From positions 36,805,561-36,869,560 of the forward strand of contig NC_088775.1 of assembly GCF_954871325.1 (NCBI RefSeq): a DNA stretch of 64,000 nucleotides. The letters are read 5' to 3'. Under the pieces are notes generated by a model. That model searched no databases, was not told where the DNA came from, and saw only the letters and a program-made list of their open reading frames with translations. Numbering within the stretch: the first letter of the stretch is position 1; each line of letters begins with the position of its first letter. Of this stretch, positions 48,501 through 58,899 are shown piece after piece. The position numbers were made by a program, and so were the translations under genes. The DNA comes from Gordionus sp. m RMFG-2023. Lineage: Eukaryota; Nematomorpha; Gordioida; Chordodea; Parachordodidae.

Positions 48501-51500
48501 GCAAACTGGTAAAAATATTTATTGTAAAAACATGTTAAGATAAAATTTCAGTGAAGATGCACTATAGAAAAGTGACAATTGTCATAATATTCATTTTTAA
48601 ACTTTTTTTAAAGCAAACTGGTAAATATATATTGTAAACATGTTTTAAAATATCAATGAAGATACCACAGAAAAGTGACAATTGTCAAATATTTATTTTT
48701 CAACTTTTTTGAATTTTTTTAAAGTAAATAAGTAAAAATATATATTGTAAAGATGTTAAAATAAAATTTCAGTGAAGATGTACCATAGAAAAGTGACAAT
48801 TGTCATAATCGTTATTTTTGAACTTTTTTGAACTATTTTAAAGCAAACTGGTAAAAATATTTATTGTAAATATGTTAAGTTAAAATTTCAGTGAAGATGC
48901 ACCATAGAAAAGTGACAATTGTCATAATATTTATTTTTAAACTTTTTTCAATTTTTTTCAAAGCAAACTGGTAAATATATATTGTAAACATGTTAAATTA
49001 AAATTTCAGTGAAGATACCGCAGAAAAGTGACAATTGTCATAATCGTTATTTTTGAACTTTTTCAGAGACCTGCAGAGGTACCATTTGCACGGCACGGCC
49101 CGGTTTTAAATTTTTTAAGCCCGGCCCGGATATTTTTTAAAAAAAATTTTTATGGCCCGGCCCGGATTTAAAAATTTAAGGCCCGGCCCGGATATTTTTA
49201 AAAAAAATTTTTTACGGCCCGGCCCGGCCCGGATTTTAAAATTTCAGGCCCGGCCCGGATATTTTTTAAAAAATTCAGGCCCAGCTTGGAATTTTTTAAA
49301 ATTATATTCGACCTGGTATATACAAAAAATTCACCTATGAGGTATTTTATCATATTTTTCAGCGAGTATTATCGCTTATTATATAAAAAATGCATGTAAA
49401 AAGCTAATATTTTGAGAATATTATATTGAATTTATAAAAATTATAAAACTGTTATTTATAAAAATGGATATTTTGAGCATATACTATATTTTATATTGCA
49501 TTTATAAAAATAAAACTAATATTCATAAAAATGGTAATAATATTTGTCATATACTATATTTTATATTACATTTAAAAAAAATAAAACTAATATTTAATTT
49601 ATAAAAATGGAAAATATTTTGAGAATATAATATATTGTATTTAATTTACTATTTAATTTATAAAATAAAAATAAATCGCTATTTAAAAAAATGCATGTAT
49701 AATAAATAGTATTTTGAAAATATAATCTAATTGCACAATATTAATATAATTTATTTTATAATATAAATTTTTAACAAAAGAAGATAATTGTATTATATAA
49801 TATTGTAAAAAAAAATAATGAAAAATGTTGGATTAAAAACTTTCATGACTCAAGGTAAATATAATAAATGCAATAAATATTTGACAGTTTGCAAAGTAAA
49901 AAACCAGCATGATTGACGAAACCCTATACTCAAGAATGATATTAAATATTCACAAATTATCATGAAGAAAGAGAAGCATATCTACCTTTTCAGGTTGAAG
50001 ATTACTTCTTCTTTCTTCAAGAATTCTCCCAGTAGTGGGAAAATTCCGCTCACAGCTTGCACTTAAAGCAGGAATTGCCAATTTTGCTAAAATTGGAAAT
50101 TCGCTTTGATGAGCCGCCCACCACTCTAACAAATTATCCACCTTAAATGTTTTATCTATTATTTATGTAATTATAATATTCATCATCGGGTATTGACATA
50201 TTTCCAGAATTACCATCGCCCCATTTATCATAAAACGATTCAGTTTGTTTAACAACAGTCGTAATTTGACTGGTCGATGGTATTTCATTTACTTCCTGAG
50301 CCTCTTGTAATTTAATATAATCTTTTATATAGTTTTCCGTCATTTTGCGATCTGTCCACTACATACGTAATTGCTTGAATCAGAGAAAAAGAGAAATAAA
50401 ATGATACTTGTGTAAAACAAATTTTTCAATTAAAAAATGCTTTATATTAAGTAAAATCAATTACAAACTTTAAGAAGTGATAATTCTTTATTTGATTGTT
50501 TTGGTAAATTATATTCTAAAAATTTAGATATGAATTATAAAAAAATATATTAATAATACTTGAATATTGGGGCTTATTTAAGATATTCCTTTATTTGATT
50601 GTTTTGGTAAAATATGTTGTAAAAATTTAGATATGAATTATAAAAAAATATATTAATACTTTGAATAAATTTGCAGGAAATTAATAATTAGATCGATCTG
50701 TGGGTTGTTAGGTAGTGTTAACCATCACCCAATATTATATAAATCATAACTATAATATAATATAATCTTATAACCATTAACTCATAATGTAAAAATTTTT
50801 ATAAAAAATATTAAGGCCCGGCCCGGGTTTAACAATCTTAAGCCCGGCCCGGCCGGGGTTTAACAATCTTAAGCCCGGCCCGGATATATTTTAAAAAAAA
50901 TTTTTTAGGCCCGGCCCGGATATGTTTAAAAAATTTTTTTTAGGCCCGGCCCTGCAGGTCTCTGACTTTTTTAAAGCAAATTGGTAAAAATTTTTATTGT
51001 AAACATGTTAAGTTAAAATTTCAGTGAAGATGAACCATAGAAAAGTGACAATTGTCATAATCGTTATTTTTAAACTTTTTGAATTTTTTTAAAGCAAACT
51101 GGTAAAAATGTGATGTAAACGACAATTGTCATAATCGTTATTTTTCAACTTTTTTGAATTTTTTCAAAGCAAATAGGTAAAAATATTTATTGTAAACATG
51201 TTAAGTTAAAATTTTAATGAGGATGTACCATAAAAAATGATAATTGTCATAGTCGTTATTTATTATATTTTTTTGCCCAAATGATCTGAATTTTAACCCA
51301 CGCCCCCCTTCTATCTAATTGGGCGGGCTAGCTAAATAATTTAAAAAGTACTAACGGACCTTTGAAAAATTTTAACAATGGGCTGGCCAACAAACAACTT
51401 ACTTTTATTTGTTATTTAAAATATATTAGGCATTAAATAATATATGCTTCATAAATTTTTTTTATAAATATCAGATTATCGATAACTGTTGTGGATGTTA

Positions 51501-54500
51501 TCGTCGGAAAAATTAATGAGATAAAAAAAACTTATTGGATTTGATTTGCAATTATAGGGTCGAAGTATTTCGTCCGATAATTGATCAAATTATAAACATC
51601 AGAACGGTTTTCTGCTAAAAGAGAGCTTATTTTGATTGTGCAATATTTACATCCTAGGCATTTTGATGAAATAATAGTAAAGGTATTTCTGAAAAGGCCT
51701 TGGAAAAACTGACACAATTGGCAAATATATTGAGTGTTAAATTACGTAAGAAATTGTGTTCATTTGTTTGTGAATTCAAAGATTTAATAGCAGAATTAAA
51801 TGAAACGGACGATGATATCGTATGTGCAGGTGAGTAGTCTAATGAAAAAGTGCAATAAGATAATAACTTAGAATGTGAAATGTGATAATAAATGTAACAA
51901 TTGTTTAATATGCGAGTTTGAAATTCTAAAGATATAATATGTACACAAGTTCATATACAAATTTATTTTTGACATATGAATTCATTTTAACTTTGTCATT
52001 TGCACAAGTTAATTGAGAGAGAACATTTAGTAAATTAAAAATTATAAAAAATAGGATGAGAATTAATATAGACGAAGAAAAATTAGGATCGTTTTTAATG
52101 TAAGTTGAATGAGAACTTTTAGTGGAGATTGAACTAGAAGATATTCTTGTTTATTTGCGCAAAAATTCAAAATAAGATTTATCAACGTAAAAATTATATA
52201 TTATCTTAATTCTTTTATTTAAAAATCATGTAATTCAAATAAAAAAAAAATTTTTTAAAAAAATAAATATTGTTAATGGTGGAAAAAATGGTATTTTTTA
52301 AAAAAATAGGAACGCTTTTGAAACAAGAAAATTTGGAATCATTATTATTTTTGCATATTAGATGCTTAAAAAATTTGAAGAATGGGCATATTTAAATTTT
52401 ATATGGGGGGCAGCGTGGTTAATTTTTTTATATGGGCAGGGCAAGACGAAAAGTCTATAAAAATTATTTAAATTTTATTTCACTCCAAGATTAAATATCT
52501 CTTATAACAATAACTAAAAATTCTGCATTCTTCTATGATAAAAAAATTCAAAGAAAGACACATTTAATTTAATTCAATTTTTTAATAAATAAACGTACCC
52601 ATAATTTATTTTTATTAAAAATACGCAGTTACCATACAAAAAATAAAGAAGGAATTTTTTTTAAATAGAAATTAAAATAAAAGTTTTTTTAAAAATAATT
52701 TTTTTTTTAAAATACAAATTTTTTTAAAATAAAAATTTAAAACAAAAACTTACTGGTGCCATCAAGGCGCTATAATCATTGAAACTTAAAATAATAAATA
52801 TAAAATACAAAAAAATAATGGTGCCACAAGGTCTATAATTCGAAAGGCTTGTTGGTAATACGAAAGGCTAAAAAATAATTGAAAATAAAAATAACAAAGA
52901 AAATGTTTAATGAGATATTTGATTGATTTATTGCTTTTTTTGGAGAAAAAATATTATAATAACATTACATTATAATATATTAAAAATATGGAAATTTTAA
53001 GATCTTTTTAATAATTCTTTGAAATAATTTGCGGTTTTTCAAAATTAATTTTATATTAATTTTTAAATTAATATTTTTAATTAAATTAATATTTGGTTAT
53101 GATTTTATATATTAAGTAAGTATAAATATATTGTATTAATGATAAAGAAGTAAATGAGATATATAAATTTTTTAAGGATTTTTAGATGTATTTTTTTACG
53201 TTTCCGGTTCAAAAAATAATTTTTTTGTCGCGAAAGCATTTTAGAGGGGAAAGGCTAACATCTTAAACGTAAAAAAATACATCTTTTTGGATAGAGAATT
53301 TTAGTGTTGTTAAACGGATCGTTTTGAGCCGATTTTTAAAAACGGCTAACTCAATAATTTAGCTAGAAAAATATTGCCTAAGCCTCAAGATTTCGAAAAT
53401 ATATGTCTATACATTTGTTCCTTCTATGAGCAAAATCTTCAGGCTTGGGTAATATTTTTATGGATGAGGTATTGAGTTAGCCGTTTTTAAAAATCGGCTA
53501 ACGAGCCGTTTAACAACACTAGAGAATTTAATTCTGAGTTCGATGATAATATTTATAATTACGATTAAGATGTTAGCCTTTCCCCTTTAAAATGCTTTCG
53601 CGACAAAGAAATTATTTTTTGAACCGGAACGTAAAAAAATATATCTAAGCGGTTTTGGATAGAGAATTTAATTCTGAGTTCAATGATATAATAATATTTA
53701 GTTTAAAATGTTAGCCTTTCCCCTTTAAAATGCTTTCGCGACAAAAAAATTATTTGAACCGGAAAAAAATACATCTAAAAATCCTTAATTTTATATTTCT
53801 CATTCACTTCTTTATCATTAATTACAATATATTTATACTTAATATATAAAATCATAACCAAATATTAATTTAATTAAAAATATTAATTTAAAAATAAAAT
53901 TAATTTTTAAAAACAGCAAATTATTTCAAAGAATTATTGAAAAAATTGAAAAGATCTTAAAATTTCCATATTTTTAATATATTATAATGTACAATAAATA
54001 AAATCTCAAAATGTGATGATATTTTACTATATGAAAATAAAAATAATATTGACAATATATGGGTTTTCCATTTTTGAAAAAAAATTATTAAAAGAGGAAA
54101 AGATTTGTTTTGACTGTATGATCAATTGCGAGAAAAATTTTTTTTGAGGGAGAATTATGAAAATCGATTTTGTGGAAAAAGGTTTAGCTATCCCCCCCCC
54201 CCCCCCTTTTCCCCCATTTATTCTTAAATATTTTATACATATAATAACAAATTCAGTAACGTTTTATAATATTTTTAAAAAAAAATACATGTTCGCATTT
54301 TTAGGCGTGGCGATTAAAGGTGTGAACTCCGGGTATGAGAGTTACACCACTAACCAATTAACAAAACTCAATCTTTCTTTTATTTAAATAGTTTTCAAAT
54401 CAAGAAATTTTTTTATGTATAATTGTAAATTTACAAATCAATCTCCTTACTTTCAAATTTTAATGTTTTGTTATGTAATTAAAAAGTGTTCTCTCCTCTA

Positions 54501-56911
54501 TTAACCTCATCTACTCTTCTGTTGTGATTTAATCTTGGTGGATGCTACCTATTTCAAACATTGCATTTAAAATTTAATAATTGAATTTTCTTTGCTTTTG
54601 GGAAAACGGGTCAATCATATTTTTATTCACGTCGATGTTATAATCTTCCATGCAAATCAAATCTAAGAATTTTTTTAATCTCATTAGCTTCTCCCAAATA
54701 TAATATCCACAACAGTTATCTGTACTTTGGTATTGAAAATGTTAAAATTTTATGAAACATATATTTTTCAATGTTTACCTAATAAATTTTAAATAACAAA
54801 TAAAAGTAAAAATTTGTTAAACGGTCAGCTGGCAATTTTTAATATTATTTAGGTAGCTCGCCCAATGCGATAAATGGGCGTAGGCTAAAAGTCAGCTCGT
54901 TTCATCAAAAAAGTGAAAAATAAATATTATGACAATTGTCACTTTTCTATGGTAAATCTTAACTGAAATTTTAACTTAACATGTTTACAATAAATATTTT
55001 TACCTCTTTGTTTTAAAAAAAATCAAAAAAGTTCAAAAATAACGATTATGACAATTATCACTTTTCTATGGTACATCTCCACTATTTTAATTTATCATCT
55101 CTACAATATATATTTTTACCTATTCTTTTTAAAAAAATTCAAAAAAGATTATAAATAACGATTATGACAATTGTCATTTTTCTATGGTACATCTTCTTTG
55201 AAATTTTAATTTAACATCTTTACAATATATTTTTACCTATTTATTTTAATAAATTCAAAAATAAAAAATAGCGATTATGACAATTATCACTTTTCTATGG
55301 TACATCTTCACTGAAATTTTAACTTAACATGTTTACAATAAATATTTTTACCTCTTTGTTTTAAAAAAAATCAAAAAAGTTCAAAAATAACGATTATGAC
55401 AATTATCACTTTTCTATGGTACATCTCCACTGAAATTTAATTTATTATCTCTACAATATATATTTTTACCTATTCTTTTTAAAAAATTTAAAAAAGATTA
55501 TAAATAACGATTATGACAATTGTCACTTTTCAATGGTACTCTTCACTGTAAATTTAATATAACATGTTTACAATATATATTTTTATCTATTTTCTTTGAA
55601 AAAATTCAAAAAAGTTCACAAATGTACTATAGAAAAGTGACAATTGCCATAATCGTTATTTTTGAACTTTTTAAATTTATTTAAAGTAAATAAGTAAAAA
55701 TATATATGGTAAAGATGTTAAAATAAAATTTCAGTGAAGAAGATGTACCATAGAAAAATGACAATTGTCATAATCGTTTTTTGTGAACTTTTTTGAATTT
55801 TTACTTATTTACTTTAAATAAATTTAAAAAAGTTCAAAAATAACGATTATGGCAATTGTCACTTTTCTATAGTACATCTTCACTAAAATTTTATTTTAAC
55901 ATCTTTACAAAACATATTTTTACCTATTTACTTTAAAATAACTCAAAAAACTTCAAAAATAACGATTATGACAATTGTCACTTTTCTATGATACATCCTA
56001 ATTTAAATTTTAATTTAACATGTATATTTTTGCCCATTTGATCCAAAAAAATTAAGAAAAACAAAAAATTATTAAAAATAACGAATATGAGATTTGTGAC
56101 TTTTCTATGGTTTATCTGGAAGAACTAGACTAACCCCGACTATAGAGTGGTTAGGTTCAGTTAGGCTCAAAAATTTGATTTAGTCGACTAAATTAATCGA
56201 TTAAGCATGTAGACTAAATGGGGTCGACTATGGTGACTAAATTAGTTGTTTTAGTCGACTATATTAGTTGTTTTAGTCAACTATATTAGTTATTTTATCG
56301 ACTATATTAGTCGTTTTAGTCGACTAATTAACAACACTACTATTAAGTAAAGGTTGTACAATTACAAATGATAGAAATTGAAATTTTCGGTTAGGGTTAT
56401 GTTGATCGGAAAAAAGTATTGCTGATTTGAGGTTAACTTTACAAGAGGCTTTTATAATAAAAAAATGGTAAATAGCGGCTGATCAAAACAAAAACTGACA
56501 GTCACTATGCACACACCAAAATTATATTAAAATTAATTTCCATTTTACGTTGTTAAAAATAATCTTTTATATCTAATTGAGGCGTCCGCTCCCTTTTCCC
56601 TGTTGAATTAGCCTAACTAGCTTGCTCAAATTCTAAAAAGTTCTTCGACTATTTTAAATTTCTGGTTCCTTGAGAAATAATAACTAATATATTATAGATA
56701 GATAACCTTTTCTCCAAAGTGTATACATAAGCTCTCAACCATTTTCCTGATCCGGGCAACGTTGTTGTTCGACGAACAAATAAATGAAAAAATATTCTCG
56801 ATGATATTTTGTCTCAATATTCGAAGACCCTTGTAACGTTGGATCATGGGTTTTATGTGATCATCTTTGGCTATCCAGGATAGTATATGTTGCTCAATGT
56901 CAATGTCCAAG
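42373..56911 (-). CDS. OGG1: 8-oxoguanine DNA glycosylase OGG1 (five 3' exons)
   Basis: OGG1 excises 8-oxoguanine from DNA in nucleus and mitochondria and has AP-lyase activity. Five coding exons join in phase: 56911-56707, 44423-44264, 43859-43732, 43585-43435 and 42500-42373, with GT..AG borders and 256 visible residues. Diagnostic blocks are LRILRQN...FSFICSSNNNVARI, YYSFPTLDRL, GFGYRAKYVHEAAKFIE, the helix-hairpin-helix LIPGIGPK|VADCICLMSL with the catalytic Lys before the fourth exon junction, the active-site Asp in AVPIDTHI, and the C-terminal LYGEYAGWAHSYLFTSDL. No stop or frameshift is seen. The short basic tail is KSQKGRKKSKIF. The N-terminal roughly 80-100 residues (beta-sheet domain) must lie in an exon upstream of 56911 that I could not locate. 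The second visible exon is preceded by a 12.3-kb intron of nested transposons. Confidence 0.95.
42501..43434 (-). other. OGG1 last intron
   Basis: This intron is about 934 bases. Words such as 'cagggaccgagc' near 42655, 'acggtcctttt' near 42685 and 'gaccggtcttttt' near 43355 hint at an inserted MITE, but its ends are not paired convincingly. Confidence 0.4.
43435..43585 (-). CDS. OGG1: OGG1 exon d (VADCICLMSL, catalytic Asp)
   Basis: This exon is 151 bases. The acceptor is 'ctatattgag' and the donor is TCG|GTAATT. It encodes 50 residues with AVPIDTHILQI, plus one base completing a Gly codon. Confidence 0.95.
43732..43859 (-). CDS. OGG1: OGG1 exon c (HhH, catalytic Lys)
   Basis: This exon is 128 bases. 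The acceptor is 'ttctttatttag' and the donor is CAAG|GTTTAT. It encodes 42 residues ending GIGPK, whose final Lys is the Schiff-base residue of the family. Confidence 0.95.
44264..44423 (-). CDS. OGG1: OGG1 exon b (YYSFPTLDRL...GFGYRAKYV)
   Basis: This exon is 160 bases. The acceptor is 'cgatatttag' and the donor is TGGG|GTATTA. It encodes exactly 53 residues plus one base that completes an Ala codon with the next exon. Confidence 0.95.
44861..47540. mobile_element. Non-autonomous member of the long-TIR family, copy 3, split by a hAT
   Basis: The left end GGGTCATTCCATGTCAAATC and the inverted right end (reverse complement GGGTTAATTCTATGTCAAAA) match at most positions over about 33 bases. Weaker similarity continues to about 150 bp ('caaaattttagc', 'ccggggttaaa/ttcggggtcaaa'). 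No family protein is detected inside. The hAT family C copy 45923-47315 is inserted. It sits in the long OGG1 intron. No 4-bp duplication could be read at the flanks. Confidence 0.65.
45923..47315 (-). mobile_element. hAT family C, deletion derivative
   Basis: The left end CAGGCTTGTTAATTTATCC and the right end inverse to CAGATTTGTTAATGAATCG. Flanks tatatatt and tatactgt match at six of eight. Minus-strand pieces are AAIIHPKFKLNWPYINLPQH (46566-46348 frame) and the C-terminal NERRGYLNDNNLEKYLLLKA (about 46190-46265). The interior present in the copy at 30129 is deleted. Confidence 0.75.
47670..47935. repeat. 'agtcgactaaaa' short tandem repeats at element end
   Basis: About a dozen units of the form 'taagtcgactaaaagaacta' with palindromic GTCGAC cores occur here. 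The inverse set is at about 56165-56335 at the other end of the 8.7-kb element. Confidence 0.9.
49064..50964 (-). mobile_element. hAT element inside the satellite array
   Basis: The ends CAGAGACCTGCAGAGG and ...CCTGCAGGTCTCTG are inverted. The flanks aacttttt and actttttt share seven bases. Many 'ggcccggcccgg' repeats occur inside both ends. The interior carries the last part of a hAT transposase on the minus strand. The family recurs at 59964. Confidence 0.9.
49950..50343 (-). pseudogene. hAT transposase C-terminal domain
   Basis: On the minus strand, 50343-50152 encodes an acidic linker (SFYDKWGDGNSG, IPDDEYYNYI). After a frameshift near 50150, 50141-49950 encodes NLLEWWAAHQSEFP, LAKLAIPALSASCERNFPTT and LQPEKVDMLLFLHDNL, the hAT dimerisation domain. 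The canonical S-ERVFS is SCERNFP here. The catalytic region is missing. Confidence 0.85.
51700..52445 (+). pseudogene. ZMYM/Tip100-like hAT transposase, C-terminal fragment
   Basis: The plus strand reads KLRKKLCSFVCEFKDLIAEL near 51750, ending at a CAG|GTGAGT donor-like site near 51830. It resumes near 52015 with ERTFSKLKIIKNRMRINIDE, then LGSFLM and LVEIELEDILVYLRKNSK. The block ERSFSKLKLIKN is typical of the zinc-finger-MYM-like hAT group. 'ggggggcagcgtgg' and 'gggcagggc' near 52408-52443 look like that group's G-rich right end. Stops break the frame. Confidence 0.65.
52955..53995. repeat. Palindromic core of the 8.7-kb element
   Basis: Arms of about 340 bp or more are inverted around a centre near 53410-53540, with markers 'tgtcgcgaaagcattttaga/taaaatgctttcgcgaca' and 'tctttatcattaat'. 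The right arm contains a roughly 130-bp duplication (about 53525-53780). The MITE 53304-53519 sits at the centre. Confidence 0.85.
53304..53519. mobile_element. Palindromic MITE with 11-bp target duplication
   Basis: The inverted ends are GTGTTGTTAAACGG and CCGTTTAACAACAC. The right flank is tagagaattta; the left is the same with one extra T. The paralogous empty site near 53653 reads 'ggatagagaatttaattctg' without the insert, confirming the boundaries. Confidence 0.93.
54000..54915. other. Interior of the 8.7-kb element with a poly-C run
   Basis: A run of about 15 C lies near 54192. A block 'ggcgtggcgattaaaggtgtgaactcc' near 54304 differs from its surroundings in composition. 54690-54900 is the inverse of 51280-51500. 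No gene is supported. Confidence 0.5.
54920..56120. repeat. Satellite array, right arm (inverted)
   Basis: About eleven units of the same 110-bp satellite as 48045-51260, mostly in opposite orientation ('gattatgacaattgtcacttttctatgg'-type units). A short local inversion lies near 55620-55800. Confidence 0.92.
56707..56911 (-). CDS. OGG1: OGG1 exon a (LRILRQN...SSNNN)
   Basis: This exon is 205 bases. The acceptor is 'gattattttag' just above 56911 and the donor is AAAG|GTTATC. It encodes 68 residues after one carried base, including FSFICSSNNNVARI, the DNA-binding Asn-rich turn. Confidence 0.93.
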
Positions 56912-57045
56912 CTAAAATAATCTAAAATTTTTTTTTAAAAGGCCCTTTATTTATTATTTAGTTTCTAGAAACCCTTACCTATGAAAAATAAGATATCATG
57001 AAGTTCATATAGATTATATTAATTAAATTTAGCTTTCGATGAGTA

Positions 57046-57215
57046 GGGTTGGGCAGTAACGCAAATACTTGTATTTACGAATTAAATATTCCTTTTTTAT
57101 TTAGTATTTATTTGAATATTTTAGAAAGTATTTGTATGTTAAATACTAAAAAAATAAAAAGTATTTTGTATTTATTACAATTTCGTGATTTTCACACGAA
57201 TACAAATACTTTTAT
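57046..57215. mobile_element. Possible 'gggttgggc...aaatacttgtattt' MITE
   Basis: 'agggttgggcagtaacgcaa' is followed by 'aaatacttgtattt' and ends near 'cacgaatacaaatactttt'. The repeated 'aaatact' words and terminal 'gggttgggc' recall hAT-type MITEs. No target duplication was read. Confidence 0.4.
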
Positions 57216-57664
57216 TATAAAATAAATTGTGTAAATCCAGTTTTTTAATTTAAATTTGTGATCCGAATTAGAGAAAAAATTATCATCTTCCATTTTAAAT
57301 CCTATTTTATTTTTAAAATGAGTATTACCTTACCGAAAATAAAAGTTTTTTGAAGAATAGAATATATGGTATAGTAAATGAAGAAATAGAAAGCTATTAA
57401 GTTCATAATATTTTTGCAGGGATTCTGTTACAATGTCAACATTCTTTAAATGTAATTTGACAATTTTAGATAGAATTTTTCCCAAAATATCATCAAAAAT
57501 CAATAACATAGTGAAAGCCTAGTATCTGCTTAACTAAAAATTAAACCAAAAATATAATTGGAGCGATTTAATTATCCATTTAAAAGTATTTATACTTCTT
57601 ACGTTATATGTGAGAAGCTAAATATCTCAAGATTCAGTGATAATGAACTAGAGTATTTGGGATA

Positions 57665-57846
57665 GTGTTGTTAAACGACCCTATTAAATTTTAGCAAAAA
57701 TAATATTATGTAAGCCTGGAAATTTTGCTCACAGGTGACAGAAAGATTTGGACTTCTATTTGCCAAATTTTGAGGCTTACATAATATTATTTTGTCTAAA
57801 ATCTTAATCGAGCTAAATCGACCCAAATCGGGTAGTTTAATAACAT
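57665..57846. mobile_element. Palindromic MITE, third copy
   Basis: The ends are GTGTTGTTAAACG and ...TTTAATAACAT. An inner palindrome has 'taatattatgtaagcct' and 'aggcttacataatatta'. Flanks 'atttggga' are repeated on both sides within about 11 bases. Confidence 0.85.
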
Positions 57847-58690
57847 TAATTTGGGAGAATATTAAGACCCATTAGCTTTGACAATTGACATTACATGGTC
57901 AAAAGCTATTATGGGAACTTGTACCTATTCTATTTGTCATAAAAAGAGATATTGCAAAACTAGAATTATCTGATTTTTATATTGCAAATATGGTTAGAAA
58001 CCAATATTAAAAACGCAAAATAAACGAAATATTATATTGGTTCTAAAATATTAGTATTAGTTTATACAATATTTTCTATTTGTTATTTTGGTATTGGATT
58101 ATATTGGTATTGATTTAAATTTAAATGATTAAAGATTTAAAGAATGAAAATAGTGATTTAAAAAAAACCTTAATTGAAGTTAAAATAAATATGGAAAGTA
58201 AACTATGAAGCATTACTATTTAAAAAAACAGGGCTGAGAACCAACTTTCGAGATTTTACTGAATCCGAATCATATTTTAAACAAGAATCAAATTCCTGAA
58301 AATATGAAAAATTTTGATTTAATCGTAAAATATTTTATATCAACAAACCGATACCAAACCAATCAAATAAAAAAAGTAAACACTTTGATTTTGAAACCTT
58401 TTATTTAACACATAAATATAGTAAATAAAACTTAAAAATATATAATTGTTTACATAAAATACAGTGCAAAAGACAGGAATTTATAAGTTAATGATAGTCA
58501 CTACCAAGTAAAAGTATAGCAATTTTCTAAATACCAAAAAAATTTGCTAAATACCGACCAAAATTTAAAATGTAATAAGACCCTTATTATTTAATATATA
58601 TTATAACGTAATCACGTAGTCGAGTCTGGCCCCTATATATCATCTCCCCAAGGACGGAACCACCAAGTTAGATTAAGAAAAAAAAACCTG
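57847..58690. other. AT-rich stretch without recognised features
   Basis: No gene or paired repeat is seen. The missing OGG1 N-terminal exon was looked for here and on to 64000 (SGQSFRW-like motif on the minus strand) and not found. Confidence 0.3.
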
Positions 58691-58763
58691 ATCATGACTG
58701 GGATTCGAACCCATAACCATCGGATTGATAAGCGACGCTCTTGCCGACTAGGCCACAGAGGCT
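58687..58763 (-). ncRNA. tRNA-like Pol III module (SINE head or tRNA pseudogene)
   Basis: On the minus strand, an A-box-like TGGCCTAGTCGG is followed by a perfect B-box GGTTCGAATCC at tRNA spacing. The T-arm 'tgggttcgaatccca' pairs. The anticodon stem pairs only partly, and the 3' acceptor side does not pair with GCCTCTG at the start. It is therefore not an intact tRNA; a tRNA-derived SINE is likelier. Confidence 0.65.
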
Positions 58764-58899
58764 TTCCAAATATCATGATTTTTCAAATATACATATATTA
58801 TATATAAATTTGGTAGTGCCTTTCAAATGAAAAATAAACATAATACAAATTTGATAGCTATTACCTTAAAAGGTAGTGACTATCATTAACTGAATTTAC

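Larger units (their letters stand above)
48045..51260. repeat. Satellite array, left arm (about 110-bp units)
   Basis: Units marked by 'gtgacaattgtcataat', 'tcagtgaagatg' and 'aagcaaactggtaaaaat' recur roughly every 105-120 bases, about a dozen times. The array is interrupted at 49064-50964 by a hAT. GACAATTGTC in each unit is a perfect palindrome. Confidence 0.92.
47664..56337. mobile_element. 8.7-kb long-inverted-repeat element with 13-bp target duplication, in OGG1 intron
   Basis: The flanks tactattaagtaa are identical at 47651-47663 and 56338-56350. The ends are TGTTGTTAATCGAC on the left and ...TTAACAACAC on the right. Each arm continues with 'agtcgacta' repeats, then a satellite array (left about 48045-51260, right about 54920-56120, inverted relative to each other), then a further matched segment (51280-51500 against 54690-54900). 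The terminal GTGTTGTTAA is shared with the palindromic MITEs at 53304 and 57665. Long arms and a 9-13 bp duplication resemble Mutator-like elements; no matching transposase was found. Confidence 0.8.

Noticed and set aside
49152-49340. Open frame encoding repeated ARPG/GPA peptides
   Set aside because: It is translation of the ggcccggcccgg subterminal repeats of the hAT at 49064, not a gene.
57330-57420. OGG1 first exon ending at a 'TTCGGTAAGG' donor
   Set aside because: The upstream reading (…YYELNSFLFLHLLYHIFYSS type) has no resemblance to the OGG1 N-terminal domain and the phase/residue context does not fit.
58687-58763. A complete functional tRNA gene
   Set aside because: Only the T-arm and Pol III boxes are sound; acceptor and anticodon stems fail to pair.
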